Assembly: GCA_964291635.2 (NCBI GenBank)
Contig: OZ219892.1
Location: 186,001 to 250,000, forward strand
DNA length: 64,000 nucleotides
Direction: 5' to 3'
Source of the DNA: JAPPHA01 sp964291635
GTDB lineage: Bacteria > Pseudomonadota > Alphaproteobacteria > Rhodobacterales > Rhodobacteraceae
Made by a program: the position numbers and the translations under genes. Below, piece after piece: positions 36,214 to 45,597 of the stretch. The notes under the pieces are model-generated. The model ran no database searches. It was not told where the DNA came from and saw only the letters and a list, made by a program, of their open reading frames with translations. The stretch's first letter is position 1, and each line of letters opens with the position of its first letter.

Positions 36214-37608
36214 CTAGTGGGCGGAACGGGCGGCGCGCATGCGCCGGACGACCGGGCGTATCCCCAGGGAGTCCACGTTTCTGGCGTCGTCAGCGAGACC
36301 GCGCAACTCGTCCGGTGGCAGTGCATCGCGACCCGCTTCCTGGAGCTTGGCGTCCTGTTCTTCCCGGAGAAACGGCCGGGCTCGGGAGCCGCGCAGCGCC
36401 GTTACCTCCTTCTCGCGGACCGAGCCGTCGTCAAGGGTCATGCGGACAAGATGGGGCCACCACCAGGTCTCGCCAGCGACCGGTTCCGTTCTCGGGTTGA
36501 CCCGGATGGTTCGAGTCTTCTCGAGAATGCCCCGATCACTGACGACCTGTTCAGGATCGAAGTCGTTGAGTGCGATACGGCCCCGGGTGAGAGCCACTGA
36601 CAGCGTGTAGGGAATACTGAACTGGGCCGCCACGCGCGGGTCATTCCCGGGATCAAAGGGCCGGCCGCAAAGATCGAATACGATCTGCGACGACTCGACT
36701 TCGACGGAGCGGACCCGCTCCGGAAGTTCCGAATCCTCGGCCATCATGTCGAAGGTCAGGTCCAGCCCTGGATGGGTCGATCGGCAACTGGGATAGGGCT
36801 TGATGCTGGTTTCGGCGACGCTGTAGCGCGATCCGATTCCCGAGAGGCCCGCCTCGAAATCCGCCTTGCCTTCGGCAAACAGGACATTGAGACCGTATTT
36901 TCCTGTCAGGAAATTTTCCGACCCCTTGATTCCGCCCTCGGCGCTGTATGCGCTCTGGACCGCCTGCCCGGCCGAAATCCCGCAAAGGATGTTCTTGCCG
37001 TTGACTCGATCGGTGAGCGGCTGACGGCTGAGTCCTGCCTGTTCCGCCGCGATCCCCATGGCCGACATGATGCCGTCTTCTCCCAATCCGAGAAGTCGCG
37101 CGGCTCCGGCAGCGGCGCCGATGTGAGCGGGAACGCCGGTTGCCATCACCCCGTCGTGATAGTGGGGGTTAAGTGTGGCCCCGACCTGGCAGGCGATGTC
37201 GAATGCGGCGGTGGATGCGGCCACGAATTCACGTCCAGCCGTCTCGCCCTCGTCGAGTCCGGCCGCTTCGGCAACGGCGAGAAGCGTCGGGAAGATCACG
37301 GCGCTCGCATGCACTGCCGAGTCGTCGTGGGTATCGTCCCACTCCCACCAATGGGCCATCACGCCGCCGACGAACGCAGCCGAGGGGGCCGGCAGCCGAC
37401 GGGGACTCCCGGCGACCGAACTCTCTTCCGCCCCGCCCCAGGCGACATACCGGGCCAGGAGATTGCGGCATTCCTCGCTCCTCAGCCCGGCGAGAATCAC
37501 ACCGGCCGTGTCAATCAGCAGCGTCGACACCGCCTCACGGGCCTCGCCCGGAATGTGATCCCACTGCAGCCCCGCAGCGTGGCGGGCCAGTCGGTCTTCA
37601 TGGGTCAT
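36214..37608 (-). CDS. MmgE/PrpD family protein
   Basis: A 464-residue member of the 2-methylcitrate dehydratase/cis-aconitate decarboxylase/iminodisuccinate epimerase family. N-terminal helical domain with LLIDTAGVILAGLRSEE and GGVMAHWWEWDDTHDDSAVHASA (the DDTH motif forms the active site); then HYHDGVMATGVPAHIGAAAGAARLLGL, and KPYPSCRSTHPGLDLT in the lid. Family substrates are C4-C7 di- or tricarboxylates. Here it is embedded in a peptide-transport operon beside a ComA homologue, suggesting a small sulfonated or amino-dicarboxylic substrate; inference only. Confidence 0.85.
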   Translation of the reverse strand: MTHEDRLARHAAGLQWDHIPGEAREAVSTLLIDTAGVILAGLRSEECRNLLARYVAWGGAEESSVAGSPRRLPAPSAAFVGGVMAHWWEWDDTHDDSAVHASAVIFPTLLAVAEAAGLDEGETAGREFVAASTAAFDIACQVGATLNPHYHDGVMATGVPAHIGAAAGAARLLGLGEDGIMSAMGIAAEQAGLSRQPLTDRVNGKNILCGISAGQAVQSAYSAEGGIKGSENFLTGKYGLNVLFAEGKADFEAGLSGIGSRYSVAETSIKPYPSCRSTHPGLDLTFDMMAEDSELPERVRSVEVESSQIVFDLCGRPFDPGNDPRVAAQFSIPYTLSVALTRGRIALNDFDPEQVVSDRGILEKTRTIRVNPRTEPVAGETWWWPHLVRMTLDDGSVREKEVTALRGSRARPFLREEQDAKLQEAGRDALPPDELRGLADDARNVDSLGIRPVVRRMRAARSAH

Positions 37609-37715
37609 GGCTTGTCTCCTTACTCCACATTGTTCCGGGATTACGGTGTATTGTGGACCGTGCCGGTGTCTTTCCGCTCATTCCGGCGGAACCGGCACCG
37701 GTCGGTCGTCCATCC

Positions 37716-38549
37716 CTATCGTTCTTCCACCACCTGTGGATTGATCACGTCATTGAGGCCGTCACCGATCAGGTTGGTGCTGAGTACGGCCAGAAAGATC
37801 AACAGCCCCGGGAACATGGCCGCCCACCAGGCGAACTGGATGAAGGGCCGTGACTGGTACAGCATGACGCCCAGGCTGACGCGGCTGGGGTCGCCGAGTC
37901 CGAGAAAGCTGAGGCCCGCCTCGGTCAACATGGCACGACCCACCAGGAGCGTGCTGCTGACGATGATCGGTCCCATGGCGTTTGGCAGGATTTCACGGAA
38001 GATGACCGTGGCGTCGCTGGCGCCGCTCAACCGGGCGGCATCGACGAACTGCCGCGACTTGAGCGAAAGGAACTCGGCGCGGGTCAGGCGGGCGATCGCA
38101 GGCCAGGAGAGAACGGCAATCGCGACAATGATGTTGACCACACTGGCGCTGAACAGGGCGACCAGCACGACCGCCAGGAAGAATTGTGGCACGACCTGGA
38201 ACAGTTCCGTAATGCGCATCATGGCATGATCCATCAGGCCGCCGAAGTACCCTGCCATGCTGCCGATCAGGATTCCGAGGAGAGTCGAGATCAACGCCGC
38301 GACGATTCCGACCATGAGCGACACGCGAACGCCAAAGACCGACCGGCTGAACACGTCCCGGCCCAGTTCGTCGGTTCCCATCAGATGCTCCGTGTCCGGC
38401 GCCAGCGCACGCCGGTCGATACCGACAGATTCGGGGTCAAAGGGCGCCAGAATGGGCCCAAGGATCGAAACCAGAACCAGGACTACCAGAATGACAAGGC
38501 CCAGGGTCGACAGCCAGTTCCGGAAATAAAGGCGCCAGTTCTCCGTCAT
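37716..38549 (-). CDS. Peptide-type ABC transporter permease (DppC)
   Basis: A 277-residue inner-membrane permease with about six helices: N-terminal LGLVILVVLVLVSILGPILAPFDP, the GTDELGRDVFSRSVFG loop typical of DppC/OppC, and the EAA coupling motif REILPNAMGPIIV. Its ATG overlaps the DppB stop by four bases (38546-38549), so the pair is translationally coupled. Confidence 0.92.
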   Translation of the reverse strand: MTENWRLYFRNWLSTLGLVILVVLVLVSILGPILAPFDPESVGIDRRALAPDTEHLMGTDELGRDVFSRSVFGVRVSLMVGIVAALISTLLGILIGSMAGYFGGLMDHAMMRITELFQVVPQFFLAVVLVALFSASVVNIIVAIAVLSWPAIARLTRAEFLSLKSRQFVDAARLSGASDATVIFREILPNAMGPIIVSSTLLVGRAMLTEAGLSFLGLGDPSRVSLGVMLYQSRPFIQFAWWAAMFPGLLIFLAVLSTNLIGDGLNDVINPQVVEER

Positions 38550-39526
38550 TTAAAACTGACCCTCGGGTCGATGGCACGGTAGAGAACGTCCGTCAGCAGG
38601 TTGACGATGATGACAAACGAGGAAATGACCATGAACAGCCCCATCAGCAAGGGGAAGTCCCGCGCCGAGACCGCATCGAACATCAGTCGGCCGAGGCCTG
38701 GCCAGGCAAATACGGTCTCGGTGAGAACCGAACCGGCCAGCAGCCATTCGAGGTTGAGTCCGAGAATGGTTACGATCGGCAACAGGGTGTTGGGCACCGC
38801 ATGACGAAACACGACGCGCCGGTCGGAGACCCCCTTCGCCCGTGCGGTGATGATGAAATCCTCCGTCATCACCTGCTGCATCTTGACCCGTGTCACCCGG
38901 AAGATCAGCGCCAACTGGAAGGCGCTGTAGGTGATCACCGGCAATACCAGGTGGTGGGCCACATCCTTGACCAGCCCCCAGCCAGTTTGCGGATTGCGGA
39001 TGTCGTACATTCCCTGGGCCGGGAACCAGCCAAGCCGGATCGAAAATACCGAAAGCATGATCAGCCCGAGAAAGAACACGGGCATGGAGTAGCCGAGAAT
39101 CGACAGGATTACGGCAATCCGGTCCGCGACCGTATCCTTGCGGGTTCCAGCATAGAGGCCGAGCAGGATGCCGGCAATGCTGCTGACCACGAAGGCAGTG
39201 CCCATGAGCAACAGGCTCGCCGGCAACCGGCTCATGATGAGGTCGAACACATCCTGCCGGTACCGGAGCGAAAACCCCAAGTTCAACTGCAGGACGTTGC
39301 CGAGATAGCTCACGAACTGGACATGGAGCGGGCGGTCCAGACCGAATTCCGCCCGGGTCTGTTCAATCAGTTCCTCGCTGGCGGCTCCCCCCTCTCCGAT
39401 CAACAGGTGGATGGGGTCGCCCGGCGCCGAATGAATGAGAATGAAATTGATGGTCATGACGACGAAGATCAGCGGAATGGCTTGCAGAAGCCGGCCGGTC
39501 ACGTAACCTCTCAATGTCTGGCCCAA
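38546..39526 (-). CDS. Peptide-type ABC transporter permease (DppB)
   Basis: A 326-residue permease. N-terminal GYVTGRLLQAIPLIFVVMTINFILIHSAPGDP is the standard DppB/OppB start; the EAA motif is VFRHAVPNTLLPIVTILG; the C-terminal VLTETVFAWPGLGRLM is also a hallmark. Forms the channel with DppC. Confidence 0.93.
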   Translation of the reverse strand: MGQTLRGYVTGRLLQAIPLIFVVMTINFILIHSAPGDPIHLLIGEGGAASEELIEQTRAEFGLDRPLHVQFVSYLGNVLQLNLGFSLRYRQDVFDLIMSRLPASLLLMGTAFVVSSIAGILLGLYAGTRKDTVADRIAVILSILGYSMPVFFLGLIMLSVFSIRLGWFPAQGMYDIRNPQTGWGLVKDVAHHLVLPVITYSAFQLALIFRVTRVKMQQVMTEDFIITARAKGVSDRRVVFRHAVPNTLLPIVTILGLNLEWLLAGSVLTETVFAWPGLGRLMFDAVSARDFPLLMGLFMVISSFVIIVNLLTDVLYRAIDPRVSFK

Positions 39527-39661
39527 CGTCTAGGTCCCTCGTTCCGTTCCGTTCATTCGCCGTCGTCTACCTTTCGCGGCCGGATTCGCCAGAATGGGCC
39601 GGCCGCACCTGTTCCGGAGCCCGCGGATCTCGCACCCGGACCCCGGTTCCCGTCACAACGC

Positions 39662-39708
39662 GGGCGGCAGCGCAGTCGGCCCCGATAGTGCCATCGCCAC
39701 TGCCGCCC
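39662..39708 (-). promoter_or_regulatory. Inverted repeat between dppA and dppB, possible mRNA-stabilising hairpin
   Basis: gggcggcag at 39662-39670 and ctgccgccc at 39700-39708 are perfect complements with a 29-base loop that itself contains gatagtgccatc. It lies in the 264-bp gap after the binding-protein gene, the usual place for a hairpin that keeps binding-protein mRNA abundant. No U-run, so not a simple terminator. Confidence 0.5.
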
Positions 39709-39790
39709 TCCGCCACCCGGAGAAGGCGCCCACGTCGTCATGCTGGATAGCACGCCCGTGTTCGCCCATGCGCCGGACGGGTGATGCAGT

Positions 39791-41437
39791 CTATTTCATG
39801 TATGCCGCTTCGACGCTTCCGTTGTATCCGATCGGACCGGTGATCACGTCGGCGAAGCTCGACCGGACCAGTTGCATGTTGGGCATACCGAAGAGCGGGT
39901 TGGCAGGCAGCTCATCCATGAGGATTTCCTGGACCTGCCGCCAAACCTCGGCCCTTTCGGCAACATCGGTAATCGTGACCTCGATGTCGGTCAGCCGGTC
40001 GTACTCCTCGTTGACCCATCCCGCGGCATTGGCAAAGGCATTGCCTATCGTCGAAGACTTGTACCGGTGGACAACCGAGAGAGTCGGGTCGGGCGAAGTC
40101 GTGAACAGCTGGTGGGCCATGTCGAAATCGCGCTTGGTAAACACCCTCTCGATGAAGGACGGCCTGTCATATGACTGGATCTCGATGCCAATACCGACCT
40201 CCGCGAGCTGACTCCGGATGACCTCGGCGGCCCGGCCCTCGAACGCACGGCCGAAGGCCCAGTACAGACGCAGGTCGAAACGCTTGCCGTCGTCATCCCG
40301 GGGAAATCCCGCGGCATCCAGCATTTCATTTGCCTTCGCCGGATCATGCGGATAGTCGTACTGTGGGAAATAGACCCACTTGACGCCGCTGTGGATATGG
40401 GCGTGGGCGGCCTTGCTGGCCCCGAACATCGCCGCTTCCGCGATGTCGTCCTTGTTCATCGCATGTGCGATGGCCTGGCGAACCGCCTTGTGCTGCAGGT
40501 ACGGGTTGTCGTGGTTCATTAGTAGGTTTTCATTGGTTCCCGTGGCCTCGTTCCCGTGTTCGACGATGTCGAATCGTGGATCCGCCTGGTACTGCTTCAC
40601 CCGCTCATACGGCAAAATGTAGGAGTGGATCATGTCGATATCGCCATTCTCAAGCGCAGCCAGCCGTCCCGCTTCATCGGGAAGGAACTGGATCACCACC
40701 CGATCGAGGTAGGGCAAATCGGGTTTGAAGTAGTTGTCATTGCGGACCAGAGCGATATGGCTGCCCCGGACCCATTCATTGAAGACGAAGGGGCCGGTTC
40801 CGACCCTGGGCTCGGTCAATTGCGGATTGTCCTGGTCGACCTTCCCTTCCCAGACGTGCTTCGGTCGGATCAACGTTCCAGAATTGTAATCCGCCAAGAT
40901 CGTCAGGAGCGGCGCAAAGGGTTCCTTGAGCTTGATTATGACGGTGTGATCACCGTCGGCGCTGAAGGATTCGACGCGCGGACACCAGGTCTTGGCGCGA
41001 TTGTGCATCGCGCATGTCAATTCGCTGAAAGTAAAGACCACATCCGCCGCCGTGAACGGCGTGCCATCATGCCAGGTGACATCGTCGCGCAGGGTGAAGG
41101 TGTAAGTCAAGCTGTCGGGAGAGATTTCCCAACTGGCCGCCAGTTCGGGATGCGGCGCAAACTCGAAGTCCAGCGTCATCAGGTTGTTGTAGATGTTGGT
41201 CATCGTCGTCAGCGCGCCAAAGTCCTTCCCGAACAGGTAGTCGAGAGTCGCCGGCTCGTTTTCGATCACCTTGATGAAGGTGCCTCCTTGCTGTTGCGCG
41301 AGCGCCGTCGAGACCGCCAGACCGCTGCCCAGAACGGCAGTTGCGGCCACCGATGCGGCGAGCGCGGTCCTCCGTGTCCCGGCAAAAATCTTGCTGCGGA
41401 TGGCTGTCCGTTCCGCCTGGTTGTCACTATGTTTCAT
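39791..41437 (-). CDS. Peptide-type ABC transporter substrate-binding protein (family 5)
   Basis: A 548-residue periplasmic binding protein. N-terminal export signal with basic start and hydrophobic core (RRTALAASVAATAVLGSGLAVSTALAQ, about residues 22-48). The mature protein has ENEPATLDYLFG, LAASWEISPDSLTYTFTLRDDVTWHDGTPFTAADVVF (signature of family 5) and KAVRQAIAHAMNKDDIAEA. It has 1 bp between its start and the dipeptidase stop. Ligand unknown; neighbours argue against a simple dipeptide. Confidence 0.93.
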   Translation of the reverse strand: MKHSDNQAERTAIRSKIFAGTRRTALAASVAATAVLGSGLAVSTALAQQQGGTFIKVIENEPATLDYLFGKDFGALTTMTNIYNNLMTLDFEFAPHPELAASWEISPDSLTYTFTLRDDVTWHDGTPFTAADVVFTFSELTCAMHNRAKTWCPRVESFSADGDHTVIIKLKEPFAPLLTILADYNSGTLIRPKHVWEGKVDQDNPQLTEPRVGTGPFVFNEWVRGSHIALVRNDNYFKPDLPYLDRVVIQFLPDEAGRLAALENGDIDMIHSYILPYERVKQYQADPRFDIVEHGNEATGTNENLLMNHDNPYLQHKAVRQAIAHAMNKDDIAEAAMFGASKAAHAHIHSGVKWVYFPQYDYPHDPAKANEMLDAAGFPRDDDGKRFDLRLYWAFGRAFEGRAAEVIRSQLAEVGIGIEIQSYDRPSFIERVFTKRDFDMAHQLFTTSPDPTLSVVHRYKSSTIGNAFANAAGWVNEEYDRLTDIEVTITDVAERAEVWRQVQEILMDELPANPLFGMPNMQLVRSSFADVITGPIGYNGSVEAAYMK

Positions 41438-41438
41438 G

Positions 41439-42536
41439 TCACTTCCCTTGACCTAATACGCGCAGCCAGTTTTCGCCAAGTATCTTGGCCACGCTTTCAT
41501 CATCGTAGCCGCGGGCGACAAGCCCGCGGGTCAGGTCCGGCAGCTGGGAATGATTCTCCAGCCCCTTGGCATACGGAACCGTATCTCGTTCTTCGATCGT
41601 GCCGAGCATGTCCGGACGCTTGACACGCCAGTAAGCCCAGCCGGCGCCGACGGTTGGCGGCGCCTTCTTCATGGATGTCGTTGTCGCCGTGCCGTGCCCC
41701 GGCAACATCTCGCCGAGTTCGACCCTAGCAATGGAATCGGTGTAGTCGCCGCCAAATCCCACGTGGTCGATGCCGACGAGATTGACCACGTAATCGATGT
41801 GGTCGAGCACCCCGTCGAGGCTGGCCGCATAGAGATCGTTGTTCACCATCCGGGGAAGCCCGGTGATTCCCATAACGCCGCCGGTTTCGGCCATGGCGAC
41901 GATCTGTTCGTCTGTCTTGTTGCGCGACGTGTCGCTGATCGCCCTGACATTGGCGTGGGTGAACAGGCACGGTTGAGTCGACTCGCGGATGGCGTCCATC
42001 GTCGTGGCGTCGCCGGAATGGGCGAGATCGACAAGGATACCGAGACGGTTCATTTCACGGACGACATCGACCCCGAAATAGCTCAGCCCGCGGATTTCGC
42101 GGGTCCGTTCGCCACAACCGTCACCCAGCATGTTGCTCTCGGAATATGTCAGCCCCATCACCCTGTAACCGAGGTATTTCATCAGGGCCAGATAGGCATA
42201 GTCGCCATCGAGGCAGGCGGCGTCCTGGGTGGCGAAGAGGATACCCATCTTGCCATCCCGTTTGGCTTGTCGCATTTCCTCGACGGTCCGGACTTGTACC
42301 GCCACATCCGCATGCGATTCGATGAATCGCAGGGCGTTCGCAACGGCCCGCACGGTCTCGGCCATGCCGGCATTCCCGCCAACCGTGACCCAAGCTACAT
42401 CAACGCCGCCGTTCCGGGCCTGATTGAACCACCGTTCCTTGGACGCGACGTGAAATAGCGCCGTCGCATCGACGATCAGACACTCCTGATGAAGCCGTGT
42501 CGCGCGCTCTTCCTGTTTTTCTGACAGATCAAACAT
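41439..42536 (-). CDS. Membrane dipeptidase (M19, renal dipeptidase) family protein with altered metal site
   Basis: A 365-residue amidohydrolase-fold protein of the M19 family. GILVDLAHSGDATTMDAI and CLFTHANVRAISDTSRNKTD carry the second-site histidines, and VGIDHVGFGGDYTD the later Asp. But the first-site HxD, normally in VDGHND, is replaced (VDATALFHVA), and the usual bridging Glu segment IEGG reads FATQDAA. So only part of the binuclear zinc site is obvious. Activity may be mononuclear, altered or lost. First gene of the operon running to 33169. No signal peptide, so cytoplasmic. Confidence 0.85.
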   Translation of the reverse strand: MFDLSEKQEERATRLHQECLIVDATALFHVASKERWFNQARNGGVDVAWVTVGGNAGMAETVRAVANALRFIESHADVAVQVRTVEEMRQAKRDGKMGILFATQDAACLDGDYAYLALMKYLGYRVMGLTYSESNMLGDGCGERTREIRGLSYFGVDVVREMNRLGILVDLAHSGDATTMDAIRESTQPCLFTHANVRAISDTSRNKTDEQIVAMAETGGVMGITGLPRMVNNDLYAASLDGVLDHIDYVVNLVGIDHVGFGGDYTDSIARVELGEMLPGHGTATTTSMKKAPPTVGAGWAYWRVKRPDMLGTIEERDTVPYAKGLENHSQLPDLTRGLVARGYDDESVAKILGENWLRVLGQGK

Positions 42537-43188
42537 CGACAGAATCCTTTGCGATAATCGTTCGGAATGGCACTAGGAGAATTGAACGGTGGCCGCGGCC
42601 GGAGCGACATCCGGTACATTGCGAAAAATGCGTGGAAGTCACGATGCCGGAAACTCGTCCGAGGCACAACGGAACCAAAGACCCGTGTGGTTTTCGTTCA
42701 GTCTCTGGCCTCCGATCGACACGCTGACAACTCGTTCCTAAATTCATCCAACATGAAATGAACGTGAAATTATAGAGTTAGTCAACCGGTCTAGCAAGCG
42801 CTACCGATTCCGTGGGGTGTGCGCCTCGCATGGCAAGTTGACTGAATTTAAAGCTTTGAAATTAAGCAAATATTTTTCTTTCTGCTCGGCGGCGTCCCTC
42901 AAATTCATGGAAATCCGCGAAAAATCCCGGTGCAAGCTGCAAAAAATCCACTTGCCGGCGATTTCGGCTGCATGCCCGGCCTTGGTGAGGGCGCGGCAGA
43001 GCGCTCCAACACACAAGAAAAGCTCTGGCTGCGGGCCGGAGTGAGCACTCCGATCTCCGATGCAGGAACTACGGTCCGAAACTCCCTTTACGGACACCGA
43101 CCTGATGGATGACGCCATGAAAACGCCGAACGACGATCGTTCGGCAAACTGCGGCAATGCTTACCGTCACCGCGAATGTCGGGAAAAC
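42537..43188. other. Operon leader region, no gene recognised
   Basis: 652 bp upstream of the dipeptidase operon. The part 42760-42930 is notably A/T-rich compared with the surroundings, and is a likely promoter/regulator zone. No gene recognised on either strand. Confidence 0.5.
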
Positions 43189-43272
43189 TGGTGGGCGACC
43201 CTGGAATCGAACCAGGCATGGGTCTCCCCGGCGGAGTTACAGTCCGCTGCCGCACCTTGCAGCCCGTCGCCC
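43189..43272 (-). tRNA. tRNA-Tyr (anticodon GUA)
   Basis: Read leftward: acceptor gggcgac (43272-43266) pairs with gtcgccc (43199-43193), followed by discriminator A and an encoded CCA (43191-43189). The anticodon arm is gcgga-ctGTAac-tccgc, giving GUA for Tyr. A long variable arm (about 14 nt, containing ggg-aga-ccc) marks a class II tRNA. The T arm is cctgg-ttcgatt-ccagg. All stems pair by eye. The D arm follows gg-gctg...cagc. Alphaproteobacterial tRNA-Tyr often lies next to rlmB; here rlmB is 4.3 kb away and on the other strand. Confidence 0.92.
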
Positions 43273-43960
43273 TAGCCGGTCCGGACGTAACAACCGTCAG
43301 ATTGATCGTCAAGAAAAAGCTCACGAGTAAATTCCTTCGACCATTCGATTCCGGGTCGGGTCGGGCGTACGCATCGCCCGTTGAGCGGAGTGTTCGTCAC
43401 GCACTGGCCCTGGCAAGGTGCAGAGAGCTCGAACAGGCGGGCTTTGCCGGGCCAGGAGAGCTGTCCGGATTCCTCCCCCCGCCGTGAGGCCCAGGAACAC
43501 GGTGGCCCGGGGGCACTCTGTCGACTGTGACGATGGCACCGTTGCGGGTGCCGTCGAGGGCGCTGGCGCTCTCCACCGCCTTGCCGGGCGCAGTGTCGAT
43601 GTCGAGGGTGGCGTTGATGCACAGAATGGCCGCTTTGGGGGTCGAGACGGGCTCGCGCGGTGCCTGGCTCTCCTGCGTGGCTTTGTCGGACGAGTCGTGG
43701 TTCTTCCCTCTCCAAACGGTGTGGTTGCACCACAGACGTTCTCCGGGGCCGCCGGAGCGCGCGCCCTTCCCCTGGCGTCCCCTTCGGCGGGAATTGTAGC
43801 GGGGTCCCGGTATACTCCGGGGTCCCAAACCATTCATCGTGCGGTACCATGTCCCGAGCCAGCCGGCAGAAGGTACAACTCGAATTTCACCTTTTTTGCC
43901 GTGTGGACCAGGATAACCGGTATCACGCCCAGGCATGTCCGGCGTTTGACGTGACGCACA
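43273..43960. other. Unassigned region upstream of tRNA-Tyr
   Basis: 688 bp with overlapping open frames on both strands (GC-rich, so expected by chance). None shows a domain I recognise. Should include the tRNA-Tyr promoter. Confidence 0.45.
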
Positions 43961-44818
43961 TCACAGATTGTGCAGTGTACCGTGCAGGGTCCGATGGGGA
44001 TCGACGCTTTCGCGCGTTTCATGCGCGAATTGTGACGTGGCTAGCCGCGCCATGATGCGTTCTGCCGCACGGTGAAATCCTGCTGGCAAATCGAGGTCGG
44101 CCAGCGTTGCTGCAATCTCGCGCATTTCCGGCTCCCAACGTGCGGAATCGGCGGGCATGCGCGGCACAACACGTTCGGCGTGCTGCAGCAATGCGGCCTG
44201 GGAACAGGCGAGCTCTTCGGAATAGGCGTCAAACAATCCGGCCTTCTCTGCAGCAAGCAGTTGGTTCACGAGGAGTGCGTTCAAACCCTTTGTGAGACCG
44301 GCATAGAGCATCTTGAGCATTGAAGCCTGACCTATCTCGACCCCAAGCACCTTGTGTTCGAATGCCTGACCCTCGAGAGGTGCAAGATCGCCCGTCCTGT
44401 AACCGGACAGGTAGAGCCTCGGGCGGGTACGTTCCGTCGGAGGGCCGCCGACGATTCCACCGTCGAGAAGCGGCAATCCTGCGTTCCGGCAAATCCGGAA
44501 TACCTGTCGAATTCTCTGTGGGGCAATAGCATTCGCTTCGACAAAGAGCGGCTTGTCCTGCACCTTCCCTGCACAATTCGCAATTCGTTCGGACACAGAG
44601 AGGGCGCGATCAGGCGGTACGATGGAAAAGACGAAGTCGGCATCCCGCACGAGGGACCTCAAGTCGTCAGCCACCTCGATGCCGCCCTCGGTTGCACGTC
44701 GAACGGACATCTCCGACCGTCCGGCCAGATCAGTCACGACACAGTGGCCAGAAGCCTTGTACGCAGCTGCAACCGCAGCACCCATCGTACCCATTCCGAG
44801 AATTGCGATAACTGACAC
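43961..44818 (-). CDS. NAD(P)-dependent oxidoreductase, DUF1932 / 6-phosphogluconate-dehydrogenase-like
   Basis: A 285-residue beta-hydroxyacid-dehydrogenase-fold protein. N-terminal Rossmann fold VIAILGMGTMGAAVAAAYK (dinucleotide loop GxGxMG), then FVFSIVPPDRA and FVEANAIAP. The loop LLDGGIVGGPP and the catalytic Lys in QASMLKMLYAGLTKGLNAL follow, then a C-terminal DUF1932-type helical domain. Probably oxidises a 3-hydroxy acid; substrate unknown. ATG start at 44818. Confidence 0.82.
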   Translation of the reverse strand: MSVIAILGMGTMGAAVAAAYKASGHCVVTDLAGRSEMSVRRATEGGIEVADDLRSLVRDADFVFSIVPPDRALSVSERIANCAGKVQDKPLFVEANAIAPQRIRQVFRICRNAGLPLLDGGIVGGPPTERTRPRLYLSGYRTGDLAPLEGQAFEHKVLGVEIGQASMLKMLYAGLTKGLNALLVNQLLAAEKAGLFDAYSEELACSQAALLQHAERVVPRMPADSARWEPEMREIAATLADLDLPAGFHRAAERIMARLATSQFAHETRESVDPHRTLHGTLHNL

Positions 44819-45597
44819 GAGTTCAAGCCTCGGGCAGGTTAGCGGTAGCGGCCGTTTGGGTGATGCACCGAAACGCTCCCGTCCGTCTTTTCAAATACAA
44901 GCGAGCGATGACCCGACTCCTCGGTTGTGCCCCAAAAGAGATGCATGCATATCTTCCCGATGACTTCCAGCCCCAAACCGGTCTCGACCAAGAAGCACGC
45001 GTGTTCCAGTCCGGTCGCGATGAGTTTGACATTGCCGGGGTGTGAGATGTCAAACGAAGAACATGGTTCGGCGAACAGGGGCAAGCAGACTCTACCTATC
45101 AATGTTCGACCGTGGGCTCCAATCCCGGGGTATGTTCTCTTTGCCTTACCAGTATACCAGTACACCATTTGCCGCGGGACAGGTGTCGGTTTTTCTGACC
45201 CCGGCATCATGTTCGACCGAATGGCTCGCAGCCACCCTGCATGCCTTGATGGCGCTATCGTCGTATCCGGGGAATCCTGGAACATAACGCTTGCCCCGGG
45301 TACGCGGATATTCCAAAACCTGCGTTCGAATGTCCGGGACTCTCGTTCAGTTTCACCGGAACCTTTTTGCCGTTTCCGAACCTGCCAGACATTTACCTGG
45401 ATTCCGCTCGGCCCTGCGTTCAGTCACTGCTGAAACAGCTTTTTCGCCAATGATGTGCCTGTGCCATGAGTGCCGGCGTCTCTCTACCCGACCCGGAACG
45501 ATTGGCGCGGTGAATGACAGCCCCAAGAACAACCCATTGGCGCGGTTCAAGGGAAGACCTGAAGATTCCCCGCTTGCTCGCCAATCCGACGGAATAT
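44819..45597. other. Unassigned region
   Basis: 779 bp between the DUF1932 gene and the TPP enzyme. A leftward frame reads SFDISHPGNVKLIATGLEH and further, and could be an eroded gene, but I cannot name it and adjoining frames look scrambled. Confidence 0.4.

Noticed and set aside
43397..43936. 180-codon leftward open frame near tRNA-Tyr
   Set aside because: No domain, biased composition, and overlapping open frames on the other strand, as expected in GC-rich non-coding DNA.
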